From NCBI GenBank assembly GCA_013399895.1, contig VXBA01005117.1:857334-921333 (forward strand): a stretch of 64,000 nucleotides of DNA. The letters run 5' to 3'. The stretch is from Serilophus lunatus (taxonomy: Eukaryota > Chordata > Aves > Passeriformes > Eurylaimidae). The notes beneath the pieces are model-generated. The model did not search any database, had not been told where the DNA came from, and saw only the letters and a list, made by a program, of their open reading frames with translations. Below, piece after piece: positions 39,721 through 52,070 of the stretch (its first letter is position 1; each line of letters starts with the position of its first letter). Position numbers and translations under genes: made by a program.

Positions 39721-39879
39721 CTAGCAAGCCCACAGAACAACAGATCTGAAGGAGTGGATAGGTGGAACTACAGCTCCAATTCCTTTACACTTCAAGGCAG
39801 AGTGAGGGTTCTTCACTCCATAATTTATTCTAATGGCTTCCTTCAAACTTTCTAAATCTGCGTCACAACTATTAACAAT

Positions 39880-40160
39880 CTCCATAATCATGCATGCGGA
39901 GATATTCAAAATTCTGTTGGAAGAAATCGCCAGAACCAGCACATGGGCGGTTGCACGAAACCTGAGCATAAAGAAGGATGAAAGAGAAGTTCTGGCGGGT
40001 CTTCCCATGGCAATCCAAGGAGTTACCAGCTGCTCCTGCAATGCTTCCCCTGGAAGTTCTCACACACAAAGGAGTCGGCGGAAGAACAGTGAGAACAGCT
40101 GGTGGCTCCATAGATTCACACACCCACAGCAGTCGACAAAAGGAAACGTCTGTGTGCAAC
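39880..40160. other. CpG-bearing segment with overlapping open frames
   Basis: About ten CpG dinucleotides fall within roughly 280 bp in an otherwise CpG-poor window. Frames are open on both strands here: + 39833-40192, - 39721-40041 and - 39872-40159. None of the peptides suggests a family. Multiple open frames are an expected by-product of higher G+C. It may be a relatively recent insertion not yet CpG-depleted, a hypomethylated regulatory element, or a degraded pseudogene. Confidence 0.3.
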
Positions 40161-41105
40161 TTCAGTGCTCCAGCACAAAGTCTAAAAACTGAACTTACAT
40201 CATCCTTGCAGTGAGATTCATCAGAGTTTACTTATTAATACCCTCCATCACCTGCTGGTATTTCAGTAACGTGAGAGCACCGTCCTTGCTGAGCTGTCAT
40301 GAGAAGTGCAACAGTTTGCCTGAGAAGCAGGGCTAAAATCAGCTCTGTAAAACACGTTCTCATGCACAGAGTGCACAGACATATCTCTTTATTTTGATGG
40401 TGTTTATCAGTTGTTAGGTCACTTCTCATTTGTCTTAAACGTGAAGCTGTGAAATCTTGAAAAACTCATATCAAATTTGGATTTGGAATCTTAATCACAG
40501 GTCTTGCTGGATGCAGGGGGTCAAGTGCATCCTTGTCAGCTTTTATATCAGAAGTAAAGATGTACAAAAACAAAACAATGAGAGATAGTTATGAAACCAG
40601 GCCTATCCCCTAAACCATTTTTTTATTCCTGCAGTCTTTATTTCAGTATACACTAGGTCATGACAGGATGAATGGTGCTGTTAACAGTGCTGCAATAACT
40701 TTCATGATACCTTCCTAAATCTGCAAGTATAAACAAGGTGGAAGTGTCATTGAATGTTATCACACACAAACATCAGAGTCTATAATACAGTGACTAACCT
40801 GAACACTCCCTTATTCAGGTTAGGTGCTCGTTAATGAGAGATTCAGACACAGCATGTCAGATTTGTACTTTTGAGAAATACTCCTTTATTCTGCACAAAG
40901 TTCTAGCATTTGACAAAAAGTCACCCCCTTTCTACCTTATTGATTTGACCCTCTACACAGAGCTAACACACCTTTTTGTCCTGAGAATTTTTCATACTTG
41001 AGAGAAAATTACTGCAATAATGAATGCAGCAGTTTTTATTTCTTGGTAGCTGAGAATCAAATTTAGATCAGATGCCTTGTTCCAAACTGTTCTTTTCTTT
41101 CATAG
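40161..41105. other. unannotated stretch
   Basis: No gene or repeat recognised. A donor-like GTAAGT on the minus strand (40193-40198) lacks a convincing exon next to it. Confidence 0.45.
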
Positions 41106-41230
41106 AGCAAGAAAACATTCTTACGAATGCACTTCATGAATTAGATTTTGGTAAATCAGTTAATTTCTTGAAAAAAAAAATAAAATATATGGCTCACCTG
41201 ATTTTGGAAAAGCAAGAAGAGAAAACATAT
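41106..41230 (+). CDS. candidate internal coding exon, coiled-coil-like peptide
   Basis: A strong acceptor (ACTGTTCTTTTCTTTCATAG) ends at 41105, and the donor ACATAT|GTAAGG follows 41230. The 125 nt are open in one frame, starting with two bases of a split codon (intron phase 1) and ending on a complete codon (phase 0). The peptide begins QENILTNALHELDFGKSVNF, continues LKKKIKYMAHLILEK and ends QEEKTY. The leucine/isoleucine spacing with many K and E residues would suit a helical or coiled-coil segment. Only a complete codon set survives despite the A-rich run at 41171-41180. No family recognised. The phase-1 entry would fit a preceding exon ending on a single G, as in the first frame of 7827-7950. 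A decoy exon remains possible. Confidence 0.35.
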
Positions 41231-42343
41231 GTAAGGTTATGCAATTTCTCTGAATCTTCAGGAAAACACTTACAGGTTTTAGTACAAAGGTGAAGGTCAG
41301 ATTGTTTTCACTTTTCGTGACAAAGCAGGAAAGAAAATAAATTTTCTAATTAATTAGCAGGAAATATCCTGAGATAGCCATTAGGGAGAAATGTCTATGA
41401 AAGCAGTACCATAATCCATTAGCAGGAATGCATTCTTAATTAAGTTCAAGCAGTGGGAATGGTATATACTGCAATGCTAGTATTGAATTAATAATTTGTA
41501 AATAAGACTGTGGGTAGAAACTGCAGTGTACAATCCTTATGAAGAATCCACTTTAAAAGCAATTATACATTACATTTACTTTAAATTTGGCATTTTATGA
41601 CCTTTAATATAAACTAATTAAATTCAATAAGATTAGAAAACACAGTGTCTGCCCAGTATAGAAGCACTTAAAAATTACTTTTTCCTCAGAAGTGACCTCC
41701 CAAAATCATTAAAATGAAGAGCAAGACCAATCGCTAGAACAAAATATTTATTCAGTTTCTGCCAAAGAAAAGCAAGTAGTTTTTTAACTATTTTGACCAC
41801 ATACAGGGAAGTAGAACAAACATAAACATGTTCATCATGATGCTTCTTAAAGCACACAATTCCAGCACTCCCTGGCCTCCCTGTGATGGGTCTACAATCA
41901 CCACGAGTATCTTCTTATAAATAACACTGCTGGGGATGACATTTTACTAAAGTTTCACTGCTCTCAAAGTCTTTCTCCAGGAAAACATAATTTCTAATCT
42001 AAGAATTAGATTCTTTCTACTGTTCTTTCTTACAAGTACAATAGAGCAGCCAAGAGCAAGGGGTGACCTATAGCACTCCTATAGGCTTTGGCTTCAAAAG
42101 TGATGTCGTTGCACATCCACCACTCCAGCGTCTGTACAAAGCACTTCCCACCCTTTGCCCTTTCCAGGTTGTAGGTACGACAGCCTTTCCTGTGGCATAC
42201 AAAAGCACTTATTACTTTTCTCATTCTGCAGGGAAGAAGAACAAGATTTTTCTTGGGTTTCCTGTATAAATAAAGATCAAGAATAAAATCCTTACTTACA
42301 AACACTGTTGTTCTACTTTTCCAGTGGCATTTCAATTTTCACA
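41231..42343. other. unannotated stretch with acceptor-like sites
   Basis: Two pyrimidine acceptors, TTTGCCCTTTCCAG near 42168 and CTTTTCTCATTCTGCAG ending near 42231, precede short open segments that stop within 20 codons. AATAAA words follow near 42267-42288. This could be a tiny terminal exon, but the evidence is too thin to call. The 101-codon minus-strand frame over 42030-42335 has no recognisable motif. Confidence 0.35.
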
Positions 42344-42393
42344 TTAGATGACCTCCAGAGATTCTTTCCAACCTACATGTTTCTGTGGTTTTC
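42344..42393 (+). mobile_element. CR1 LINE 3'-end remnant
   Basis: About 50 bp read like the terminal part of an avian CR1 in sense orientation: TTAGATGACCTCCAGAG, then TTCCAACCTACATG, then a TTCTGTGGTTTTC tail resembling the family's short 3' repeats. Only the 3' tip remains, the usual outcome of extreme 5' truncation or old decay. Nothing upstream extends it. Confidence 0.65.
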
Positions 42394-45300
42394 CAGTATT
42401 ATATTTACAATATTTCCTCCAGTACAGGAGAAGTTTAACATGCTGGTCATAAACTATAATACACTGATGTGAGAGAAAAGGTATGAAAAGTGGTGCTGGC
42501 TTGTTAGCAAGCAAGCGTGAATGAAATCATAAAAAGAAATTTCTACAACTCTTGACTAGTTTTTATCCAGAGCCATGTCATCTTAGAGAAGAAGAAAAAT
42601 TAATTATCAATGCTAGATTTGTAGCTACTATCATATATATATCCAATGACAGATATGTAGATGATTTTTCATATAGTGAGGAGTGTTCAAGGAAGCCATT
42701 AACCCATGCTGCTTGCTTTTACTGGCATATCCTAAAATTGAAGGACAACTCCTGCCTCAGGGTTTTTTTATATTACAGTATCACTGAAAGAACCAAATAA
42801 TCATACATTAATGTCAGGAAAATTATTATTTAGTCAAATCAAGCTATATAAAAATAAGATTTTCTTACTCTGCAATACCTATGCCTGTTAGGATCACAGA
42901 GTAATGATGTGATAAACATACCACCCTCAGTAGTAACTACACTTTGGGTTTCCACCTCACCTCTCCCTGGCTCATGCTTGAGACTTCACGTTTGCTGGGT
43001 GAGAACTTTTCAACATTGTTTTCTCTGACTCTGAGGAAAAGCTCTTAAAATATGTATTGGTCTCTAGTTCTGTCAGCATGGCACAGCTCTCAAACATTTT
43101 CTGCATACAAATTTGTAGCTGTCATGACAGTTTTGGCATAGTGCTGTTTGGGTGTCTGCATGTCCCAGTTAGAATTGTGGTGTATGTGACATGAAAACAT
43201 TCTGTGCAAACACAATAAATCTGATGTGGCCAACATCAGGTTTACTTTGCATGCACAACTTGTCTGCATGGAAAATGTGACTCTGAAGATCTTATACTGG
43301 GCTGGTGGGTTTTGGCAATTCCTCCAAGCCCTGAGCAAGGACCACACAAACCCAGAACACAAGTAGTGGCAGATCTAATTTTCTCTGGGTTTTTCTTATT
43401 AATCTTGGATTCTTTCATGTTTACCATGAATTAAAGTGGGGGAAGAAAGAGTCTACTCTGAGGCATCTGTAACTTTTGGCTCACTGGTATAGCATAGCTA
43501 CCAATGCATGTAAGAGTGTGCATTTTCAGAAAAAAAGAACATAATTATCAATTCACTTATTTTTGGAAGCAGAGGCACCTTTAGGAGTAAATACAAACCA
43601 CTAGGCTATAATTCCTCTCATTCCTAAATGCCTTACAGGGGACAGAACAAGTAGATCCCAGGCTAGATGCTTTTGGCAAGAGCCTGCTTCTTTCTTCACT
43701 CAGTTTATAAGGAAGCAACCTGGCAATTTGACAGGAATAGAACCTAATTTAATTTTAGCTTTTAGTCATTATTTCATTCATTAGTATCTGATCAGCTGAA
43801 GAACATGACAAGTTACCAAAATAACCAAAATATCTGGAATTTTTTATTAAATTCAGTCTGAGATGCATTCATTTTCAGTATATTCTGTACTGAGAAACAT
43901 ACATAATAGTGGTCCTCAATAGTGAAGAAACGCATATTTCCACGTTAATTTTGAAGTCACTCATTCATTTTCATGAAAAATTGTATATACTATATTGGAA
44001 TTACCTTAGCCAAAGGCATCTATCCTTAGAATATGCCTTGTTAACTTTCCAAGGAAATGGGATCCAAAGATATTACCACAGATGAAGCATCCAGTGATGG
44101 AGCCATTTTTCGAAATGCCTTTGATTGAACAGCATTGCTGCAGCAGGTATGCAAGAGTGCACGCTGAATGCATTTTCAAAGTGACCCCTGTGAAACTCAG
44201 AGTGACTGTATCTTCTCTCTCTGAACTTTTGATAAAATGCTCATGATTACATGCTGATTTTGTCAGAAACTCCATCCAGGCATGAACAGTGCATCTACTG
44301 GCAGCAAGGTCATGATATAGCAAGTTTCCATCCCACAAAATAACCTACCATTAAGAACTCATTTTTACCAATTTATTGCCAAAGCCCCTGTGGAATGTGT
44401 CCACACACACAGTTTAGCAGATGATCTGGTTTCCAGCGAATTCTAACGACTCAGAGAAGTGCAAAGAAACACTCTGTGTACACAGCCTGTGTTATAAAAG
44501 TGTCCACAAGGCACATGCAGCCCTGGAACAGGGAGTGTTTCCATGCCTTGGTAGTGGCTCAGTTTCTCACACCTCTAGCATTCTGATTATCCATGTTATC
44601 AATGACTGCATCAATCTTAGAAAAATCAAAAATTCTGACAAACCTAATTCCAGATATTTTTAACAGTCCCAAACATTGATTTTTTTTTGAATGCAAATAC
44701 CTTTTATTATCAGGACATCATCTTATATTTAAATTTGATATTCTCTGTGAAGCTTAACTGTTTTTTTCAGCTTATTTTTAGAAGAGGAGGAATGGAGAAA
44801 TTTAATTGTATTAAATAAATTTATGATTGTAGGGAGATATTTTTGAAACATATTATATTTTGCTTTTTGTTGGTTCCTTTTTAGAATCTTAATTCTCTCT
44901 TCACTTGAATACTTTAACTGCTGTTTCCTGTCTCTTTGGAAAAAAAAAAAAAGAAAAAAAGTAAAACCACACTTCTCTTTCAATCTGGTAGTGCTTTGGA
45001 TTCATCAACAGAAACTGCAAGAACAAGTGATCGCTGCTTGTGAAATTTGTAGCAATTTCTAAATCAGAATAGATTTTAAGATGTACCACATTAAATTTCA
45101 ATACATTTATTCTCTGGAAGGGGTTTAGTTTGGATTTTGTTTGGCTTTTTTCACCCCACAGTTGTAAGTCCTCCTCCTCTTTTCTTCATAACACTCTCCT
45201 AATCCATTACCGTATTCACTGTTTTTCATAAAAGTGTAATTACCTAAGTGGAACTATTTCTTACAGATGTCAAAAAATATATAATGCACTTTTCACAGAA

Positions 45301-46414
45301 CATACTGCAGTCTAGAACTGTTTAAAAACAGCAATAACAGGAAGAAAGGATGACAAGTAGCTCATTTATCTGTCTGTTGATGGATTTCAACCACACCACA
45401 ACCATCAACTTTTATGATCTACAGTAGAAATCAGCCTTTACCTACTGAGGCACAGTCTATACTTTTTTCTTTAATGTGCCAAAATAACTGGCAGTTTCTG
45501 TGAGCCTGTTGAATGCTGAAATATAAAGTTTGCACTTGAACCATCTACCTCAAAGTTCTGTACAACAGAGCTCTTCAGCCAGACAATTTTCCCTATTTCC
45601 CCATTGCACGAAAAAGATTATACAGAACATTAAAATTTAAAAAAAAAAAAAAAGCATAATTGGTTAAAAATAGTAAATACTGAAAGGAAACACTTGAAGT
45701 TGTCATCACATTTTCTATAAACTGCATTTTTCATCCTCTTTTACTGTTTGTCTCTAGCTTCTGTTTCTTAAATTTAATATAACTTTGGCAGCGCTCTATT
45801 TTCTACAATCTAAATAGTCCTTTCTCCTTGACACTTAGGCAGTTTTACCTGGCAGGGCATTAGGGGGTAAATGGTTTTAATGAGACTCCTTCACCTGTGC
45901 AGTATTTGAACTTTCTCCCCGGGGAGGAAAAGTTGTGTACCCCACAGGCAGTATTTTGATTTACTATTGAGCCTCTTTTGCATAGCAGGCCATAGAATAC
46001 AGTGAGAACAAAGTACTTATGCCATTACTGAGATTTAATATTGCATTTATGAAGAGCCCTATTGCTATTTTAGAAGAAAGGTACAAAGGGTTTGATAAAA
46101 ATAGAAACAAAAATCATTAGGTAGTAAAGGCATTGGCACAATGCTTTGATCATTCCACAGAATCCCTCACATCCTGAAGGGGTTGTTGATAAAGAGCCTA
46201 CTGCCACTATTTGAAAGAATTGCTACAGTTTGGAAAGCATTCAGTGTTTAGCTGTGCAAAGTGAATAAAGTTCTGACAGATGAGTTTCCTTGCAAAAGTA
46301 TTTTATGAAATACTTAGGAACCAGTTCTGACCGAGTAATTGAGACTTGAGGAAATATTTAATAAATACTGAGGGTTTTTAAAAGTCTTCCCCTTTGGCCC
46401 CTTTGCCTTCTCAG
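42394..46414. other. featureless A+T-rich stretch
   Basis: No supported gene. Minus-strand open frames at 43090-43362 and 44006-44338 lack motifs and splice support. Confidence 0.5.
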
Positions 46415-46624
46415 AAGAAAACAATTGCTTACAATTATTTACTTCATAACTTCACAATCTTCTCACAACATACAATGGAATCACATCAACTCTTTTCTTG
46501 TACATCAACTTTGCTGCACCATATAAGCTTAGAGAACTTTTCTGTATATTCTGATTATTACAGATTGACAGACCCATGTTGCAACGATATCTGTCAGGAC
46601 AGGGCAGATTTAATAGAAACATGA
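46415..46624 (+). other. open segment behind a strong acceptor
   Basis: A long pyrimidine-rich acceptor (CCCCTTTGGCCCCTTTGCCT then TCTCAG) ends at 46414. It is followed in phase 0 by 69 open codons to a TGA at 46622-46624. The peptide is His/Tyr/Phe/Thr-rich and begins KKTIAYNYLLHNF, closer to chance composition than to typical protein. No AATAAA close behind. Probably a decoy. Confidence 0.12.
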
Positions 46625-48917
46625 ATCCTTGTACAGTAGTTGACTTGAAGGCCTGTTACTGAATTAGAAAACTATTTTATATAACATAAGTGTTTGATGT
46701 ACTAAAATATGACATGGGTGACAACATCACTAGTGGAACCAAAGTGTGTTAAAATAGCTACTTAGTCAGTTCTGAAGTGTGCCCTGACATATGTCTTGTA
46801 GTATTGCCAAGGAATCTTTCTGCCATTCCTCAGCCACCTCCAGCACTGACTTCAGTGAGAAAGCTTAATACTGCTGCAGCTGTCAGTCTCAGAGCTCTGC
46901 AACAAGATCAGTCTTGAGTTTTCTCAGACTTGAGACTTTCCAAGTGAAAAGCATCTGATCTTTAAATCGTCAGTGACCTCTTGCTCAACACAGATCGAGA
47001 GTAACGTATCTTTGTTTTAAATTTCAGATCCTTCTGACCACAACATTTGGATTTACATATTCTTCAAAAAGCTGTTTCTCTTTTAATTCCTTGGTTGGAA
47101 TTATTACTACTTTTGTTCCTTCAGATGGACTGTATTAACCTTTATTGTGTGATCTTTTAGCCAATGGCATGAACAATAAGAAATGCAAGAAAACAGGGTT
47201 TTCATGCTTCTCTGCTGGTCAAAGCTGACCTCACGCTCACCTGCATCAAACATTAGGCTTATTCCATGACAGCAAGACCATCAGTCTTAATTTATCCTCA
47301 GCTTACCTGCCAAAAAGTGATTTTATAACAGTAAGAACTGAATTTAATGCAATAATTTCCTCATGTCAATATCAGAGTAATAGGCCAAACACAAGAATTA
47401 AAATAGAAAAATTGTTTGCAAACACAAAATATTAGCAAAAAATAAGTGGAACTATTTTTTTTTAATTTAATATTTTTTTCTTTTTCTGTGACAAGTATTA
47501 AACATTCTAAAATTTCCACTTTAAGTTGTGTAGGGGTTTTTGATAGGTAAGTGCTGAATTTGAAATACAAACCAAAGCACGGTAGGTTTTTCAATGTTTA
47601 CATAGTTTAGGAACAGATTTCTTTCGATCATATTTTTCCAGTGCTTATTTTTTTGGTTGGTTCTTACCCCTAAAAAGTTTCAATTTAAAGAGACACTTGT
47701 TTGACACACTGTCTGCAATAGTACCTCTGAACACAATGATTTGCTCACTATTGACTTAAAGTGCAATTTATTCAATGAAAAGTCTCTAAGGAAAACTAGG
47801 ATGCTTCAGGAATAGCATGGAGTATTGACCTAATCCAACCTTGCTTAGACAAACTGGCAATATCAAAACTGAAATAGTACATCTGGAGGCAAGAAGAAAA
47901 AAGTCTGGTGCTTCTACAATTTACATATTCTTACAAGTAGCAGCATAAAATAAAGCCTAAGCTGCTGTTGCAAAGCAAACCTTCTGGCTATGTGTAAAGC
48001 TCTGCATAAAATCCGAGTAGCAGATCTTGAGCTGACACACAGACTTCAGACTCAGGAATTTACATCAGCAGATGATCGAGCTCTGCTTGGGTTTTTATGC
48101 TGCAGCGTGATGGAAAGATCTGGAATCACACTGCAAACAACTAGCATACGCAAACCCTTTCCAGTGTAGCTCATTGACCCAGGAAGATCACTGTGCTATC
48201 TGAAATTACTGAGCCACATGCTTTGGCTCATAGTGGAAATTTTCACAAGCACAAAAAGATCCACAACGTGAAAATTACTTTTCAGATGTACTTTACAAAT
48301 GATTACTGAATCTCCAGCAGCAGTCTGTGAATGGCAAAGCCCATACCACCACTGCAGATAAGGAGATACATCATCCTTAACAACAGAGACAGAGTTAGAG
48401 CCTGGTATTTGTTCCTGTTCTTTCTCTGTTTGTGTGTTTTTTAAAGGCTGCACATCATTTTTTCAATACACCTTTTTCACCATAAGACATTTAAAATGTT
48501 TGACACGCATACATGTTCTCTGTTATGCCCCAAAGCAGTTCCACTCACCATTTCTTCAGTGAATAGTAATCGGCCGTTTGTGATCTGCATTTATACGTTT
48601 GGGATCTCCAGCACCATCATCTTTTCAAGTGTCTGCTGTCCTTGCTTGCTTGTGCCCTTCAGTAACTTTGTTATACAATAAACTACCACACTTAGCTGCA
48701 TGTTTGATCAAAATATGACTTTTTTGTTGTTGTTCAAGCTCTATATGCTCTATTAATGGATGTAGCCAATTTCCTCTTTTCAAAAGCTGATTCAGCAGCA
48801 GTTTGGGTTTTGCATAACAAAGAGAGATAAAAGTAGAATGATGTCACAAAGTCCCTACTCCATCATGCACAGACAGCTTTCGTCCTATCCAAAACTTTCC
48901 TTAACCTCTGCCCGCAG
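46625..48917. other. featureless A+T-rich stretch
   Basis: A good acceptor at about 47160 (TTATTGTGTGATCTTTTAG) leads into only about 22 open codons without a clear donor. No repeats recognised. Confidence 0.45.
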
Positions 48918-49102
48918 CTGGAGGATGAGCTGGACCAGGAGATGCCTTGTTGGGGAGGAGTCACTTCACCCCTCACATCTCACTGTTTGTTGCCTCACAC
49001 TCCCTCTTGGGCCTGGGAGTCCCTGTATGTGATTTGCTCCTGCATCTTCATGCCATAGCAGTGATTTTCTTGGAAGAAAACAATAAAATATTCTTTAATA
49101 AA
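48918..49102 (+). other. possible terminal exon with two AATAAA signals
   Basis: An acceptor (ACTTTCCTTAACCTCTGCCC then GCAG) ends at 48917. The phase-0 frame starts LEDELDQEMPCWGG, runs 46 codons and stops at TAG 49056-49058. AATAAA occurs at 49082-49087 and again at 49097-49102, and a third lies at 49153-49158. The open part is more G+C-rich than its flanks. It is phase-compatible with candidate exon 41106-41230. The peptide after the acidic start is Ser/Cys/Pro-rich and unrecognised. A lncRNA 3' exon or chance are alternatives. Confidence 0.25.
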
Positions 49103-49158
49103 GTTTTGAAGCAAAAATATGTAAAAAGGCTGCTTAGTGTGATTGAACTTTTAATAAA

Positions 49159-50859
49159 ACAGGGGGTTTTAAATTGTTTTTGTTATTCTTCAGGGTCACA
49201 GTGATTTTTTGATTTTTTTTTTTTTCTGGGAGAACGGCTTTTCTGTTTTAATTTCTAATTCAGCATTAGTTGTGAAACAAGATAATTAGTTAGTTTCTAT
49301 TTTTAAACAAAAATTAAATTATTAACTATTTCCTACCTGAGGTCACATGGAAAACACAGTATCTGAGATTACAGATTCATGAGTTTAATCTAAGACTCTG
49401 AATGGGATATTATTGAATCATATATGGACAACAATAATCAAGATTGCAGATGTTATTTGATGTTTAAGGGCATTTTCATTGAGAAGTTGAATACTGTAAT
49501 GCAATAATCCTACACTTTGGAGTGAGTTTTATGGAATAGCTTTATGAATATGCATTGCATAGCTGTTTTTCTTTTCTAACTTTTTATATAAAGTCTCATA
49601 TGCTAATTCACACTGCAGAGAATTTCTGATGAGCCCTGAATTTACTTCTAAGTTATACTTTCATTTATTGTGGACTAACCTCAGAACGCTTTTTCTCAGT
49701 GTTCAAGGACAAAGTTTACTGTGCTCAAACCATGTGTAAAAGTCCAAACAAAACCCAGCATGATTGGAATATGCAATGGCATTATGATCCAGTATATGTT
49801 TTTCCTGCAAACAGTAATAATTTTAAAAATATTCTTGCACTAATGTCTGGTGCAAAAATAGTCAGTCTTTCTTGATGTATATTTTGGGTCATTCTGCTTA
49901 TACAACTTTTATGCAGCAGCTTTGTCTACTCATGATGATGTTTTTAATTAAAATTTTTAAAGATTACATTAAATTTCCAGTTGCCGTTTCAGCAAATACT
50001 GCTTTCAAAATCTTATCCTAAAGCTGAATGTTTTGAAAACTGTGGTCACCTAAAATTTTCATGTGCATATGTACAAAATGAGATACATTGACTGCAATGC
50101 CAGCAGGTTTTGGCTTTGATTAGCTACAAATTGCAGCTCTGTCTGTTCCAATATTATTTCTCTGAAAACCAGAGAACTGCAGTGTGTTGCTCTCATTAAA
50201 ACAATTTAATCTACTCAACAGCAGAAGTTGATGTTTTACCAGCCATTTCATCCCTGTTCAGTCGTGGAGTGTTGTAGACACACTTTGTTTACTCAGTGAG
50301 ATGCTGTTGTGTACAGATTGTATGATTTTCCATGGGAGCTTTTCAAAGATGTACACTGGATTTCAGTGAACAATTCTCAAAGGTATTGGTGAAAAATATC
50401 CACAGACCACACAGTTTTGAGTATCTTGGATTTCTGAGTATGGACTCGGACATGAGTGAATGTTTGGGGATTTTTTACAGTCATTGAAAAATGCAACATA
50501 GTTACTTGGAATGACTTCCAATAGAACACAGTGCGAGCTGAAACACTGCATTTGTTTTATTTTCCATTTTTGCTTATACAGTGAAACATCACTAGTAAAA
50601 TAAACAGATAATGTAGCATTTTAAGAACTAGATGAAATACTTACAGTGCCTCCAGGTAGGTGTGATTATTACCTTATATCCAGCCCTAATTTACATTATT
50701 CTAAAGGCTACTTACTACTTGGAAATGTTGCTTAACTTTATAGGTTTACATAATGTCCTAAAATTGTTAATGCTTATACCATACTGAATTTTAACCATTT
50801 TGGTTCTGGAAGTTATTTTGGTTGATGTTTTCAGTTTTCTCTTCTCACTTAAACTTTAG
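49159..50859. other. featureless A+T-rich stretch
   Basis: T-run near 49211-49227 only. No gene or transposable element recognised. Confidence 0.5.
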
Positions 50860-51089
50860 TGACTTCATTGGAAGAAGCAATAAGGTTTACTATTTGTATT
50901 ATTACAAAAATAACAGCCCTAATTATGAAGTAAAAATGTATCTGCTCATAAAGAACAAGACAGAGACAAATGGAAGACAGATGGGGGTTAATTTCATAAC
51001 AGGACAAAATAAGAAGACACAAGAAATTACAAGATCTCAAAAAAAAAAAAAAGAGCTTGGCTTATTGGTGAAAGCATCTGATAGCTCAG
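50860..51089 (+). other. candidate exon in purine-rich block
   Basis: A pyrimidine-rich acceptor (TTCTCTTCTCACTTAAACTT then TAG) ends at 50859 and a donor, CTCAG|GTAGGA, follows 51089. The 230 nt are open in one frame (phase 2 in, phase 1 out). The peptide contains NKTETNGRQMGVNFITGQNK and then a lysine run and ELGLLVKASDSS. Its phase-1 exit matches the phase-1 entry of candidate 53327-53421. An A-run at about 51041-51053 inside the frame makes it sensitive to base-call error. No family recognised. Confidence 0.2.
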
Positions 51090-52070
51090 GTAGGATAAGC
51101 AAGACTTTAAACTAAAAATGTGTGATTAAAAGTTTGGTAACAGTATTTTTATCTGAGCTCAGAAGTTGGAGTGGGGTAAGACTGAGAGAAAAACAGCTCT
51201 AGGCAACTCTAATTAGAACACTGCATAAGCCAACAGAAAACAAACAGCAGAAGCAGTGTTTTCAGGTGTTTGGTGAATTTAAAGGTTGAGAGTCTTAAGA
51301 CTTAATCATGTTTTTATTGTCAAGGAAAATGAAAGGAAAGATAAAACAGTGCAAGACATATAAGGAAATGTGATGGGACAAGCAGAACAGGTAGACTAGG
51401 AAGTAGATGAGAAACTTGTGCTTCTTTGTAATGAAGGATGCTTGTGATGGAGAAAAGAATGTCAAGCCAACAGGAAGGCACAAACACCTCATTTTGTCAG
51501 TTTTTTTCCCCAGAAGAAAGCAGTAAGATATTATGCAGTGATATAAAAATAAATGGAAGCAAGGGAAGAATAAAAAGGAAGAGCAGATTTGAGAGAATTT
51601 TAAAACAAGTCCAAAATATATCTGGTGCTACATGCAGGAAAAAGCTGATGGCAGTATTGAATAAGACATCTGTAGAAAGAGAGAAACAACAGCATGCCTC
51701 AAAGGAAGAAGACTGTACAATAAAATAGTAAAGAAAAGCTATTTTGGTGCAGAGAATTTTGTAGCAGGACTGTAGATTAAATGAAAATGCGAGCGAGGAA
51801 ATACAAAACTCAAAAGAAATTGAGCCTGTAAGCTCAAGCTCAGAATAAGTGTAGGATACTGCAAGGTGGAAACCTGCTGCTGCTAATGACAAGACCTGAT
51901 TGAAGAGTAAACATCAGTAAGTGAGAACAAGAAAGGGACAGAGCAGCTATGTGCAATATTGCTTTGGGGAAGTGAGACCATGGGAAGAAAACAAACTTGT
52001 AGGGAAAAACTCCACAGTTCTGACCCAAAAACTGAGCATGAAGCCAGAAACGTACGAGGACTTCCTCATA
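51090..52070 (+). other. purine-skewed block with low stop density
   Basis: The + strand is strongly enriched in A and G for about 1 kb. A + frame is open at 51438-51728, ending in a Lys/Glu-rich stretch and TAG, behind an excellent acceptor (TCAGTTTTTTTCCCCAG near 51515). The minus strand is also open at 51497-51892. Strand-asymmetric purine richness can mark transcribed DNA, decayed retroviral or LINE coding sequence, or simple drift. I see no pol or gag motif and cannot decide. Confidence 0.3.

Noticed and set aside
42030..42335. 101-codon minus-strand frame and acceptor-like sites on +
   Set aside because: No protein similarity recognised; the + segments stop almost at once, so neither reading is supported.
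51497..51892. 131-codon minus-strand open frame
   Set aside because: It is the antisense of a purine-rich block, so it is Phe/Leu/Ser-rich by composition; no motif.
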